Positions 1 through 5,096 of a stretch of 5,269 nt of DNA are shown here, in pieces. A program made the position numbers and the translations under genes. Positions within the stretch are counted from its first letter, which is position 1, and each line of letters opens with the position of its first letter. The stretch is taken from positions 1 to 5,269 of the forward strand of contig JAJZFQ010000228.1 in NCBI GenBank assembly GCA_021805275.1, read 5' to 3'. This stretch comes from Pseudomonadota bacterium. Lineage in GTDB: Bacteria; Pseudomonadota; Gammaproteobacteria; Steroidobacterales; Steroidobacteraceae. Under the pieces are notes generated by a model. That model was not told the DNA's origin. It ran no database searches and was given only the letters and a program-made list of their open reading frames with translations.

Positions 1-2502
1 TGTCATCTCGGGGATGCCGAACCCGATGCGCCCGGCGTCCTGGTGGCGCTGCCGGGCGAGGCGGAGCTCGAGGCGCTGCGGCTCGCCGCGCCGCCGATCC
101 GCGGCCTGGAGTATCTCGATGCGGCGCTGCTCAGCATGGCCTGGCGCGACATCGAGGACGGGCTGCGCGAGGCGGCGGCTGCGAGCCAGGAGAGCCTGCG
201 CGCCTATCTGCACCGGCGCAATCCGCTCTGGCGGCTGGTCGGACGGGTAACCTTTCACCTCGCCGAGAACCCACGGGACGAGGCGTTCCCGTTTGCATTC
301 CTGGTCACGTACGCCGGAGGCGTCTCGGCGCAGGGTGCGGCCCGGCATCTGCCGCTCGGGCGCGCCCTGCAGGAATACACCGGCACGGCGAACCGCGCGC
401 ACCTGGCGAGCCTGCTGAAGCCCATCCGCGAGGCGTCCGAGCGCCTCGAGTGGGTGCGCGAGTTGGTCGACAGCGGCGACATCTACCAGCCGCTCGCCTG
501 GCGTCCCGCCGAGGCGCTGAGGCTGCTCACCGATACGGCGGTCCTCGAGGCCTGTGGGCTGGTGGTGCGGATTCCGGACTGGTGGAAGGCCGGCCGCGCG
601 CCGCGGCCCCAGGTGAGTGTGCAGGTGGGCGGGGCGCCGGCGGCGCAGCTCGGCGCCGAGGCCCTGCTCGATTTCTCGGTGCGCATGACGCTGGAGGGTG
701 AAGCGCTGACGGAGGCTGAGCAGCAGGAGCTGCTTGCGGCGACGGGGGGGCTGATCCGCTGGCGCGGCCGCTGGGTCGAGGTCGACGGCGCGCAGCTCAC
801 CGCAGCGCTCGAGCACTGGAAGCGGGTGGAGCGCGAGGTGCGCGCCGGCGGATTGTCGTTCCACGAGGGCATGCGTCTCTTGGCCGGAGCGCCCACGGAC
901 CGCGAGCGCATCGAGTTGCCCGAGGCGCTGGCCCCCTGGTCCGGCATCGAGGCCGGCGAGGGGCTGCGTGAACTGCTCGAGCGGCTCCGCCACCCCGAGG
1001 CCGAGGCGGCGCTCTCCGGGCGAGGCCTGAATGCGACCCTGAGACCCTATCAAGTCATCGGCGCGCAGTGGCTCGCGCTGCTCGCCGGGCTCGGCCTCGG
1101 GGCCTGTCTCGCCGACGACATGGGGCTCGGCAAGACCGTCCAGGTGATTGCGCTCCTGGTGCACGTTCACGCCCGATCGGGCCGTGACACCGCGCGCCGC
1201 CCGGACGCCGCGGGCGCTCCCAGCCTGATCGTCGCGCCCGCCTCGCTGATCGCCAACTGGAGCAGTGAGCTCGAGCGCTTCGCGCCCGGTCTGAAGGTGT
1301 TCGTGGCGCACCCGTCCGAGACGGACATTGATCTCAATGATGCCGCGGCGCTGGATGCGGCGCTCGCCAGGACCGACGTCGTCCTGAGCACCTACGGGGT
1401 CGTCACCCGCTCGGAGCCGCTGCGCTCGCGAGCGTGGCAGCTGGTGGTGCTCGATGAGGCGCAGGCCATCAAGAACCCCGGCGCCCAGCAGACGCGCGCG
1501 GTGAAGCAGCTCACCGCCGCTGCGCGCGTTGCGCTCACCGGCACGCCGATCGAGAACCGGCTCTCGGATCTCTGGTCGCTGTTTGATTTTCTCAACCCGG
1601 GGCTGCTCGGATCGGCGCGCGCCTTCACCGAGGCGGCCAAACGCATGAGCGGGGGAGGCGAGGCGTCCTATGCGCCACTGCGTCGCCTGGTGCAACCGTA
1701 CATCCTCAGGCGCCTGAAGAGCGACAAGCGGGTGATCGCGGACTTGCCGGAAAAGACCGAAGTTCGGGCCTTCTGTGGGCTGACTCGTGAGCAGGCGAGG
1801 CTCTATGAGCGCTGCGTGAGGCAACTGGCGCAGGCGCTCGAGCAGACCGAGGGCATCCGCCGCCGCGGCGCGGTGCTCTCCTCGCTGATGCAGCTGAAGC
1901 AGATCTGCAATCACCCGGCCCAGTGGTCGGGCCAGGGCGCCTACAGCGCTGAGCGCAGCGGCAAGTTCGAGCGCCTCGGGGCGATCTGCGAGGAACTCGC
2001 CGAGCGCCAGGAGCGGGTGCTGGTGTTCACGCAGTTCCGCGAGCTCACCGAACCGCTCGCGCAGTACCTGCAGCAGGTCTTCGGCCGTCCGGGGCTGGTG
2101 CTGCACGGCGGTACGGCCGTGGCCAAGCGCAAGGGGCTGGTCGAGCGGTTCCAGCGCGAGGACGGCCCGCCGTTCTTCGTGCTCTCGCTGAAAGCCGGCG
2201 GGACGGGGCTGAATCTCACGGCGGCCTCGCAGGTGATTCATTTCGACCGCTGGTGGAACCCGGCGGTGGAGAACCAGGCGACCGACCGGGCGTTTCGCAT
2301 CGGTCAGCAGCACAACGTTCTGGTGCACAAGTTCGTCTGCCGCGGCACGGTGGAGGAGAAGATCGATGCGCTCATCGAGGCGAAGCGTGGGCTCGCCGAG
2401 GAGCTGCTCTCGGAGGGCGGGGAGCGGCTGCTCACCGAGATGAGCGATGCGGAACTGCTCGCGGCCGTCGCGCTCGACATTCACAAGGCGCGCGATGCAT
2501 GA
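1..2502 (+). CDS. SNF2-family DEAD/DEAH-box helicase, 5' end outside window
   Basis: An SF2 ATPase of the SWI2/SNF2 type, expected to translocate on double-stranded DNA and remodel protein-DNA complexes. The frame is open to the left edge with no stop, so the gene is partial: 833 codons are visible and the true start probably lies upstream (a GTG at 43 is an in-frame possibility, without a clear ribosome site). The first ~1000 bases encode a region resembling the SNF2 helicase-associated domain found N-terminal to the ATPase in bacterial members. Visible ATPase motifs are LRPYQ (1039-1053), Walker A GLGKT (1123-1137), Walker B DEAQ (1453-1464) and LTGTPIENR (1534-1560). The second RecA lobe has LVFTQF (2020-2037), AGGTGLNLT (2194-2220) and QATDRAFRIGQ (2275-2307) with its arginine fingers. 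All catalytic residues are present, so it should be active. It ends 31 bases before the SWIM gene, its likely partner. Substrate and cellular role are not deducible. Family assignment is firm; the start is unknown. Confidence 0.95.
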   Translation, partial: CHLGDAEPDAPGVLVALPGEAELEALRLAAPPIRGLEYLDAALLSMAWRDIEDGLREAAAASQESLRAYLHRRNPLWRLVGRVTFHLAENPRDEAFPFAFLVTYAGGVSAQGAARHLPLGRALQEYTGTANRAHLASLLKPIREASERLEWVRELVDSGDIYQPLAWRPAEALRLLTDTAVLEACGLVVRIPDWWKAGRAPRPQVSVQVGGAPAAQLGAEALLDFSVRMTLEGEALTEAEQQELLAATGGLIRWRGRWVEVDGAQLTAALEHWKRVEREVRAGGLSFHEGMRLLAGAPTDRERIELPEALAPWSGIEAGEGLRELLERLRHPEAEAALSGRGLNATLRPYQVIGAQWLALLAGLGLGACLADDMGLGKTVQVIALLVHVHARSGRDTARRPDAAGAPSLIVAPASLIANWSSELERFAPGLKVFVAHPSETDIDLNDAAALDAALARTDVVLSTYGVVTRSEPLRSRAWQLVVLDEAQAIKNPGAQQTRAVKQLTAAARVALTGTPIENRLSDLWSLFDFLNPGLLGSARAFTEAAKRMSGGGEASYAPLRRLVQPYILRRLKSDKRVIADLPEKTEVRAFCGLTREQARLYERCVRQLAQALEQTEGIRRRGAVLSSLMQLKQICNHPAQWSGQGAYSAERSGKFERLGAICEELAERQERVLVFTQFRELTEPLAQYLQQVFGRPGLVLHGGTAVAKRKGLVERFQREDGPPFFVLSLKAGGTGLNLTAASQVIHFDRWWNPAVENQATDRAFRIGQQHNVLVHKFVCRGTVEEKIDALIEAKRGLAEELLSEGGERLLTEMSDAELLAAVALDIHKARDA

Positions 2503-2533
2503 TGATTCGAACATTCAGACGAGAGCGGGGCCG

Positions 2534-3409
2534 ATGAACGGGTGGCGACACACGCGCACTGCGAGCGTCCCGGAGCGCCGTCAGCGCGCTGCGCGGGCAG
2601 GTGAACGCTTGGCGAGGAGCCTGGGTCAGCAGGGCCGCGCGCCGTCGCCGGTGAGGCTCGACGGTCGCGTCATCTCGCGCAGCTTCTGGGGCAAGGCCTG
2701 GTGCGCGAACCTGGAATCCTATCGGGATTACGAATACCGCCTGCCGCGCGGGCGCAGCTACGTGCGCAGCGGCGCGGTGCTCGATTTGCAGATCGAGCCG
2801 GGACGGATCGCGGCGGTGGTGGCCGGCTCCCGAGCGCAACCGTACGAGGTCGAGATCAAGATCAAGCCGCTGGCGGCGGCGCATTGGTCGCGCCTGAAGA
2901 CCCACTGCGCCGGGGAGATCGGCTCGCTGATCGAGCTGCTCGAGGGGCGGCTGTCCGATCGGGTGATGAGCATCGTGACCGACTCTGCGCAGGGGCTGTT
3001 CCCGAAGCCCGGGGACATCGGGATGAGCTGCTCCTGCCCGGACTGGGCCACGATGTGCAAGCATGTCGCGGCGGTGTTGTACGGGGTCGGGGCGCGGCTC
3101 GATACGCAGCCGGAACTGCTCTTCACGCTGCGCAATCTCGAGCACGGCGAGCTGATTGCCGCCGCGGCCGATCTCGGGGCGGCGCCTGCGAAGAGTCGAC
3201 GCAAGAGGATTGCCGCGGAAGATCTCTCCGGCGTGTTCGGCATCGAGCTGGCCGAGGCGCCGCGCGCGCGCCCCGCGCGCAAGCCTCGAGCTGCCGCGGA
3301 CGCGAAGCTGCCCGCGAAGCGCCGCTCGGCGCCCAAACCCACCCCGCGCTCCGGCACCGTGAAACGCAAAGTGGGCGGATCTCGTGGCAAGGGAAACGCC
3401 AAACGCTGA
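2534..3409 (+). CDS. SWIM zinc-finger protein, partner of the SNF2 helicase
   Basis: A 291-residue protein with a SWIM zinc-finger, a Zn-chelating module implicated in DNA or protein binding and known to accompany SNF2 ATPases in bacteria. The signature CxC-x6-CxH is at residues C166, C168, C175 and H177 (3029-3064), with a typical PDW inside the finger. The N-terminal half has the conserved stretch FWGKAWCANLESY (residues 51-63) followed by RLPRGRSYVR, usual for this family. After the finger comes a helical region, then a tail of about 75 residues (from ~217) rich in Lys, Arg, Ala and Pro, likely disordered and DNA-binding. Start choice: ATG 2534 matches my recollection of family N-termini (GW...ERR). 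An upstream in-frame ATG at 2495 overlaps the helicase stop by 8 bases and has AAGG six bases before it; it would add 13 residues of less GC-biased codons, so it remains possible. It is probably co-transcribed with the helicase. The function is inferred from family and context, not demonstrated. Confidence 0.9.
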   Translation: MNGWRHTRTASVPERRQRAARAGERLARSLGQQGRAPSPVRLDGRVISRSFWGKAWCANLESYRDYEYRLPRGRSYVRSGAVLDLQIEPGRIAAVVAGSRAQPYEVEIKIKPLAAAHWSRLKTHCAGEIGSLIELLEGRLSDRVMSIVTDSAQGLFPKPGDIGMSCSCPDWATMCKHVAAVLYGVGARLDTQPELLFTLRNLEHGELIAAAADLGAAPAKSRRKRIAAEDLSGVFGIELAEAPRARPARKPRAAADAKLPAKRRSAPKPTPRSGTVKRKVGGSRGKGNAKR

Positions 3410-3412
3410 GCG

Positions 3413-3473
3413 GCGGGTCCCCCAGTGCGGTGCGACGCGGCGCCTGACGCCACGCGCGTGACCGGGGTCCCGC
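3413..3473 (+). terminator. Possible stem-loop terminator after the SWIM gene
   Basis: GCGGG (3413-3417) and CCCC (3419-3422) can pair with CCCGC (3469-3473) and GGGG (3464-3467), leaving one T-T mismatch. A smaller stem, GGCG (3439-3442) with CGCC (3448-3451), sits inside around a five-base loop. The structure begins a few bases after the SWIM stop, where transcription of the operon would be expected to end. There is no T-tract, so this is not a classical intrinsic terminator; it may instead protect the 3' end or act with Rho. Confidence 0.3.
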
Positions 3474-3532
3474 AGAACCCGCTCGGCGGTTCGCGCTCCT
3501 CTGCGCTCCGAGGAGTTTCAGCACCCGGACTC

Positions 3533-3568
3533 GGTTCCGTGCGGCGCGGTTTCGGACTGCACGGAGCC
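3533..3568. repeat. Inverted repeat, 10-bp stem with 16-base loop
   Basis: GGTTCCGTGC (3533-3542) pairs with GCACGGAGCC (3559-3568), all Watson-Crick except one G-T wobble when read as + strand RNA. The loop is 16 bases. It is the most stable-looking stem in the gap after the SWIM gene. There is no T-run after it, so intrinsic termination is not supported. The role is unknown. Confidence 0.5.
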
Positions 3569-3681
3569 TCGGTCCCTGAGGATCGTCCCTCCGGTTCGCG
3601 CGTTCCACCGCTCGGCGGGGCCTCGCGCGCACGAACGCAGCGCCGTCTCGAATCCGCTCCACGGGACACGGTTCGGCGGCT

Positions 3682-3724
3682 CGGCGGTAAAGGTTCTGAC
3701 CGGCCTGAATGATGGATACCGCCG
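3682..3724. repeat. Inverted repeat, 8-bp arms
   Basis: CGGCGGTA (3682-3689) is the exact reverse complement of TACCGCCG (3717-3724), with 27 bases between. The interior is less GC-rich than its surroundings. The left arm overlaps the last copy of the GCTCGGCGG repeat. It could be a hairpin or protein site; nothing in the sequence decides between these. Confidence 0.4.
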
Positions 3725-3820
3725 CGCAAATTCTGGCCGCCCGCAGAACCCCGGGAGCCCCGAGGGGCGCCTGCAGGGGGGGCTGATCGACGCGTGCCTC
3801 GCTGCTGACCGGGCGGATGA

Positions 3821-3854
3821 CGTTCCGGGTCGATGGGTGTCTCAGCCCGGAACG
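3821..3854. repeat. Inverted repeat, 9-bp perfect arms with 16-base loop
   Basis: CGTTCCGGG (3821-3829) is the exact reverse complement of CCCGGAACG (3846-3854), with a 16-base spacer. It lies mid-gap, far from either gene, and is not followed by a T-tract. It may be a chromosomal hairpin, a regulator site or part of an RNA. The role is unknown. Confidence 0.5.
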
Positions 3855-4095
3855 GGTCACACTCGCCCACGCCAGGGGGTGCGGTGAGTTGCTGCGCGCG
3901 AGAGGGTCAAGACCGTGGAGCCGAGCCGTACGCGAAGGGCCGAGTCCATGTGACGGAGCGGGCGTACTGGCGAGGAACGGGGGCCGGGTGCCAGAACGAG
4001 CGCGGGTGAGAACCTCTGCGCGGTCCAGAGCTGCGCAGGCCCCATGCGCCCCGCTGTGCGGCGCGGTCGCGGCAAGCGCCGCGGCGTGACCCACT

Positions 4096-4111
4096 CGGTT
4101 CGCAGGAACCG
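4096..4111. promoter_or_regulatory. Compact 6-4-6 inverted repeat, possible operator of the EVE gene
   Basis: CGGTTC (4096-4101), GCAG spacer, GAACCG (4106-4111): a perfect 16-base palindrome-like site. It overlaps the proposed -35 element (4099-4104) of the EVE gene promoter, a common place for a repressor site. As RNA it could also form a six-pair stem with a tetraloop. The symmetry is directly visible; the operator role is inference. Confidence 0.4.
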
Positions 4112-4125
4112 CCCCGGTGTACGAT
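4099..4125 (+). promoter_or_regulatory. Weak candidate promoter for the EVE gene
   Basis: TTCGCA (4099-4104) and TACGAT (4120-4125) are separated by 15 bases and each matches four or five of six positions of the sigma70 consensus. The spacer is shorter than ideal. Transcription from here would give a leader of about 50 bases, including a small hairpin (CGCGG 4146-4150 with CCGCG 4159-4163) just before the ribosome site. The call is tentative. Confidence 0.3.
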
Positions 4126-4170
4126 GGTGAACGAACGCGCAGGCCCGCGGTGGGTTCGCCGCGTGGCCAG

Positions 4171-4175
4171 AGGAG
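4171..4175 (+). promoter_or_regulatory. Strong ribosome binding site fixing the GTG start of the EVE gene
   Basis: AGGAG lies five bases before the GTG at 4181. The frame extends upstream to an ATG at 4124, but that start has no comparable site and would add residues unlike the family. This site therefore decides the start. Confidence 0.8.
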
Positions 4176-4180
4176 AGCCC

Positions 4181-4567
4181 GTGTACGCGCATTATCTGCT
4201 GAAGACAGAGCCTTCGGACTATTCCCTCGCCGATCTGGAGCGCGAGCAGGAAACGATCTGGGATGGCGTTGCCAATCCGGCGGCGCTGAAGGTTCTGCGC
4301 GCGATGAAGCCCGCAGATCGGCTCGTGATCTACGAGACGGCGGATGTGCGCAGTGCGGTCGGCACCGCGACTGTTCGATCGGTTGAAGGCTCGGCGGATG
4401 AGGCGCCGATCGTCACGATCAAAATGACGCGACGGTTGCCGCGGGCCGTGTCGCTCGCGCAGATCAAGGCGAGCGCGCTCTTTCGCGACTCCCCTCTGGT
4501 CCGCCAGGGCCGCTTGAGCGTGGTGCCGCTGAATGAGGCGCAGTACCGCTACCTGACGGGCGCATAG
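4181..4567 (+). CDS. EVE-domain protein
   Basis: A 128-residue single-domain protein of the EVE family (PUA/YTH-like fold, related to eukaryotic THYN1). EVE domains have a pocket thought to bind modified bases in DNA or RNA; the ligand here is not known. Family marks are the N-terminal YLLKTEPSDYS (residues 5-15), WDGVANPAA (27-35), LRAMKPADRLVIY (39-51), the strand AVGTATV (59-65) and near the C-terminus LVRQGRLSVVPL (106-117). The length is slightly below the usual 135-150 because the loop before residue 74 is short; the domain is complete. The GTG start is chosen from its ribosome site and from family N-termini (M-x-x-YLLKTEP). An upstream ATG at 4124 is unlikely. At residues 51-53 it reads YET where I would expect YHS or YHT from family memory, a possible pocket change. 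It is a soluble cytoplasmic protein, probably transcribed alone. Confidence 0.92.
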   Translation: MYAHYLLKTEPSDYSLADLEREQETIWDGVANPAALKVLRAMKPADRLVIYETADVRSAVGTATVRSVEGSADEAPIVTIKMTRRLPRAVSLAQIKASALFRDSPLVRQGRLSVVPLNEAQYRYLTGA

Positions 4568-4623
4568 GACGAGGCTGCTGCGAGTGGGCGGAAGGCGTTC
4601 GCGAGGCCCTCACCCTCCCGGTC

Positions 4624-4653
4624 TGGACCGACTTGCAAGTCCCCGGCGGTCCA
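4624..4653. repeat. Inverted repeat downstream of the EVE gene
   Basis: TGGACCG (4624-4630) is the exact reverse complement of CGGTCCA (4647-4653), with a 16-base spacer that itself contains the perfect palindrome ACTTGCAAGT (4631-4640). It starts 56 bases after the EVE stop. As a hairpin it could mark the 3' end of the EVE transcript, but there is no T-run. The nested symmetry could equally be a protein-binding site. Confidence 0.45.
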
Positions 4654-4697
4654 AGAGTGCGCCATCTCGGTCGGCGGCATCGCGTGGAGGAAGGCTT

Positions 4698-4735
4698 ATC
4701 CTGCGCGGATCGGCACCTTTCCCCGAGCGCAGGAT
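4698..4735. repeat. Inverted repeat upstream of the ccdAB promoter
   Basis: ATCCTGCGC (4698-4706) is the exact reverse complement of GCGCAGGAT (4727-4735), with a 20-base spacer. It sits between the EVE gene and the AT-rich ccdAB promoter island. Without a T-tract it is not a standard terminator. It may insulate ccdAB from upstream transcription or be a binding site; both are inference. Confidence 0.45.
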
Positions 4736-4760
4736 GGATTCGGTGGCGTGACCATGACAT

Positions 4761-4798
4761 TCACAATAATGAAAAAAATGTTGTCATACATTTTGTGA
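4761..4798. promoter_or_regulatory. Candidate autoregulatory operator of ccdAB
   Basis: Inside an AT-rich island (about 4755-4810), TCACAA (4761-4766) is the reverse complement of TTGTGA (4793-4798), and TGACA (4755-4759) is that of TGTCA (4782-4786). A direct repeat AATAATG occurs at 4765-4771 and 4801-4807. The right arm TTGTGA is also the proposed -35 element, so protein bound here would block transcription. CcdA-CcdB complexes are known to repress their own operon by binding such repeats. The repeats are visible; the operator role is inferred. Confidence 0.5.
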
Positions 4799-4821
4799 TG
4801 AATAATGGTGGTGGGTATGAT
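4793..4821 (+). promoter_or_regulatory. Likely sigma70 promoter of ccdAB
   Basis: TTGTGA (4793-4798) as -35 and TATGAT (4816-4821) as -10 are separated by exactly 17 bases. The -10 matches five of six consensus positions and the -35 matches four. Transcription would begin near 4828, leaving a leader of about 30 bases before the ATG at 4857, which argues against the earlier in-frame GTG at 4827. Confidence 0.65.
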
Positions 4822-4843
4822 CGGCCGTGTCCGAAGAATCAAC

Positions 4844-4848
4844 GGAAG
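4844..4848 (+). promoter_or_regulatory. Ribosome binding site of the antitoxin gene
   Basis: GGAAG ends eight bases before the ATG at 4857, a suitable Shine-Dalgarno spacing. It supports that start over the in-frame GTG at 4827, which would overlap the expected transcription start. Confidence 0.65.
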
Positions 4849-4856
4849 ATCTGCCC

Positions 4857-5096
4857 ATGAGTACCTACTCCGCTGCGCCCAAGAAGACCACCAGCGTGTC
4901 GCTGGCCGAGCCTCCCCTGACGCAAGCTAAGGCTCTGGGGATCAACGTCTCGCAGGCGGCCGAGGAGGGAATCGCGGTAGCGGTGGCACGCCGTCGGCGC
5001 GAGCAGTGGCTGCAAGAGAACGCCGCGGCGATCGAGAGTTACAACGAGTTCATCGAAACACACGGTATGGTGCTCGATAACCATCGGCTGTTCTGA
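4857..5096 (+). CDS. ccdA: CcdA-family antitoxin
   Basis: A 79-residue type II antitoxin that should neutralise the CcdB toxin encoded next to it and repress the operon. The N-terminal part is ribbon-helix-helix-like: strand KKTTSVSL (residues 9-16), helix around 21-28, turn LGINVS (27-32), helix AAEEGIAVAVA (34-44). The C-terminal part has the CcdA toxin-binding pattern: basic RRRR (45-48), EQWLQEN (49-55, matching ERWKAEN of the F-plasmid protein), then an FIE...G segment (65-70) and the terminal HRLF common in chromosomal CcdA proteins. That tail is expected to be flexible until bound to CcdB and to be a protease target. Prolines 19-20 at the start of the first helix are unusual. The stop overlaps the toxin start by one base, so translation is probably coupled. 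The length is normal (F CcdA is 72). The start rests on the ribosome site and promoter. Confidence 0.9.
   Translation: MSTYSAAPKKTTSVSLAEPPLTQAKALGINVSQAAEEGIAVAVARRRREQWLQENAAAIESYNEFIETHGMVLDNHRLF

Larger units (their letters stand above)
3469..3751. repeat. 12-base direct repeat pair, 271 bases apart
   Basis: CCCGCAGAACCC occurs exactly at 3469-3480 and again at 3740-3751. The flanks diverge right away (GCTCGG after the first copy, CGGGAG after the second). The two copies bracket the segment that also contains the three GCTCGGCGG copies. GC-rich DNA raises the odds of chance matches, so this may be coincidence, but a 12-base exact match within under 300 bases is worth recording. It does not look like a target-site duplication of an insertion sequence, because no transposase lies between the copies. 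Confidence 0.4.
3410..4095. other. Long intergenic region without a credible gene
   Basis: About 690 GC-rich bases separate the SWIM gene from the proposed EVE promoter. Open frames exist on both strands, but their translations are Arg/Pro/Ser/Ala-rich, resemble no family I know, lack plausible ribosome sites, and the longest antisense ones run through the SWIM gene. I read them as chance frames in GC-rich DNA. The region does hold several inverted repeats (3413-3473, 3533-3568, 3682-3724, 3821-3854), a 12-base direct repeat (3469-3480 and 3740-3751) and three copies of GCTCGGCGG (3481-3489, 3610-3618, 3679-3687). It could contain an unrecognised structured RNA or a decayed gene, but neither is shown. 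Confidence 0.6.

Noticed and set aside
3640..3665. TCGAATCC-like stretch suggesting a tRNA T-arm
   Set aside because: No acceptor stem, D-arm or anticodon arm can be built around it.
3425..4089. Plus-strand frames 3425-3712 and 3817-4089 in the gap as small genes
   Set aside because: Composition resembles neither neighbour's protein style nor a known family, and no Shine-Dalgarno sequence precedes them.
2758..4094. Long antisense open frames (2758-3870 and 3123-4094 on the - strand) crossing the SWIM gene and the gap
   Set aside because: They overlap a well-supported gene, have Arg/Pro-rich low-information translations, no ribosome sites and no recognisable domains; typical shadows in GC-rich DNA.
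3410..4095. Repeats in the gap as a CRISPR array
   Set aside because: The repeats are only 9-12 bases, irregularly spaced and not separated by uniform spacers; no cas genes are nearby.
4124..4180. Longer EVE protein starting at ATG 4124
   Set aside because: It overlaps the proposed -10, lacks a ribosome site and adds 19 residues unlike the family N-terminus; GTG 4181 has an ideal site.
3857..4192. Minus-strand frame of 111 codons before the EVE gene
   Set aside because: It overlaps the EVE promoter and start, and its translation has no domain features.
4584..4613. GTGGGC pairing with GCCCTCAC as an EVE gene terminator
   Set aside because: It needs a bulge, the stem is short and no T-tract follows.
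4827..4856. Longer CcdA starting at GTG 4827
   Set aside because: It would lie at the expected transcription start, and ATG 4857 has a good ribosome site and gives a normal family length.
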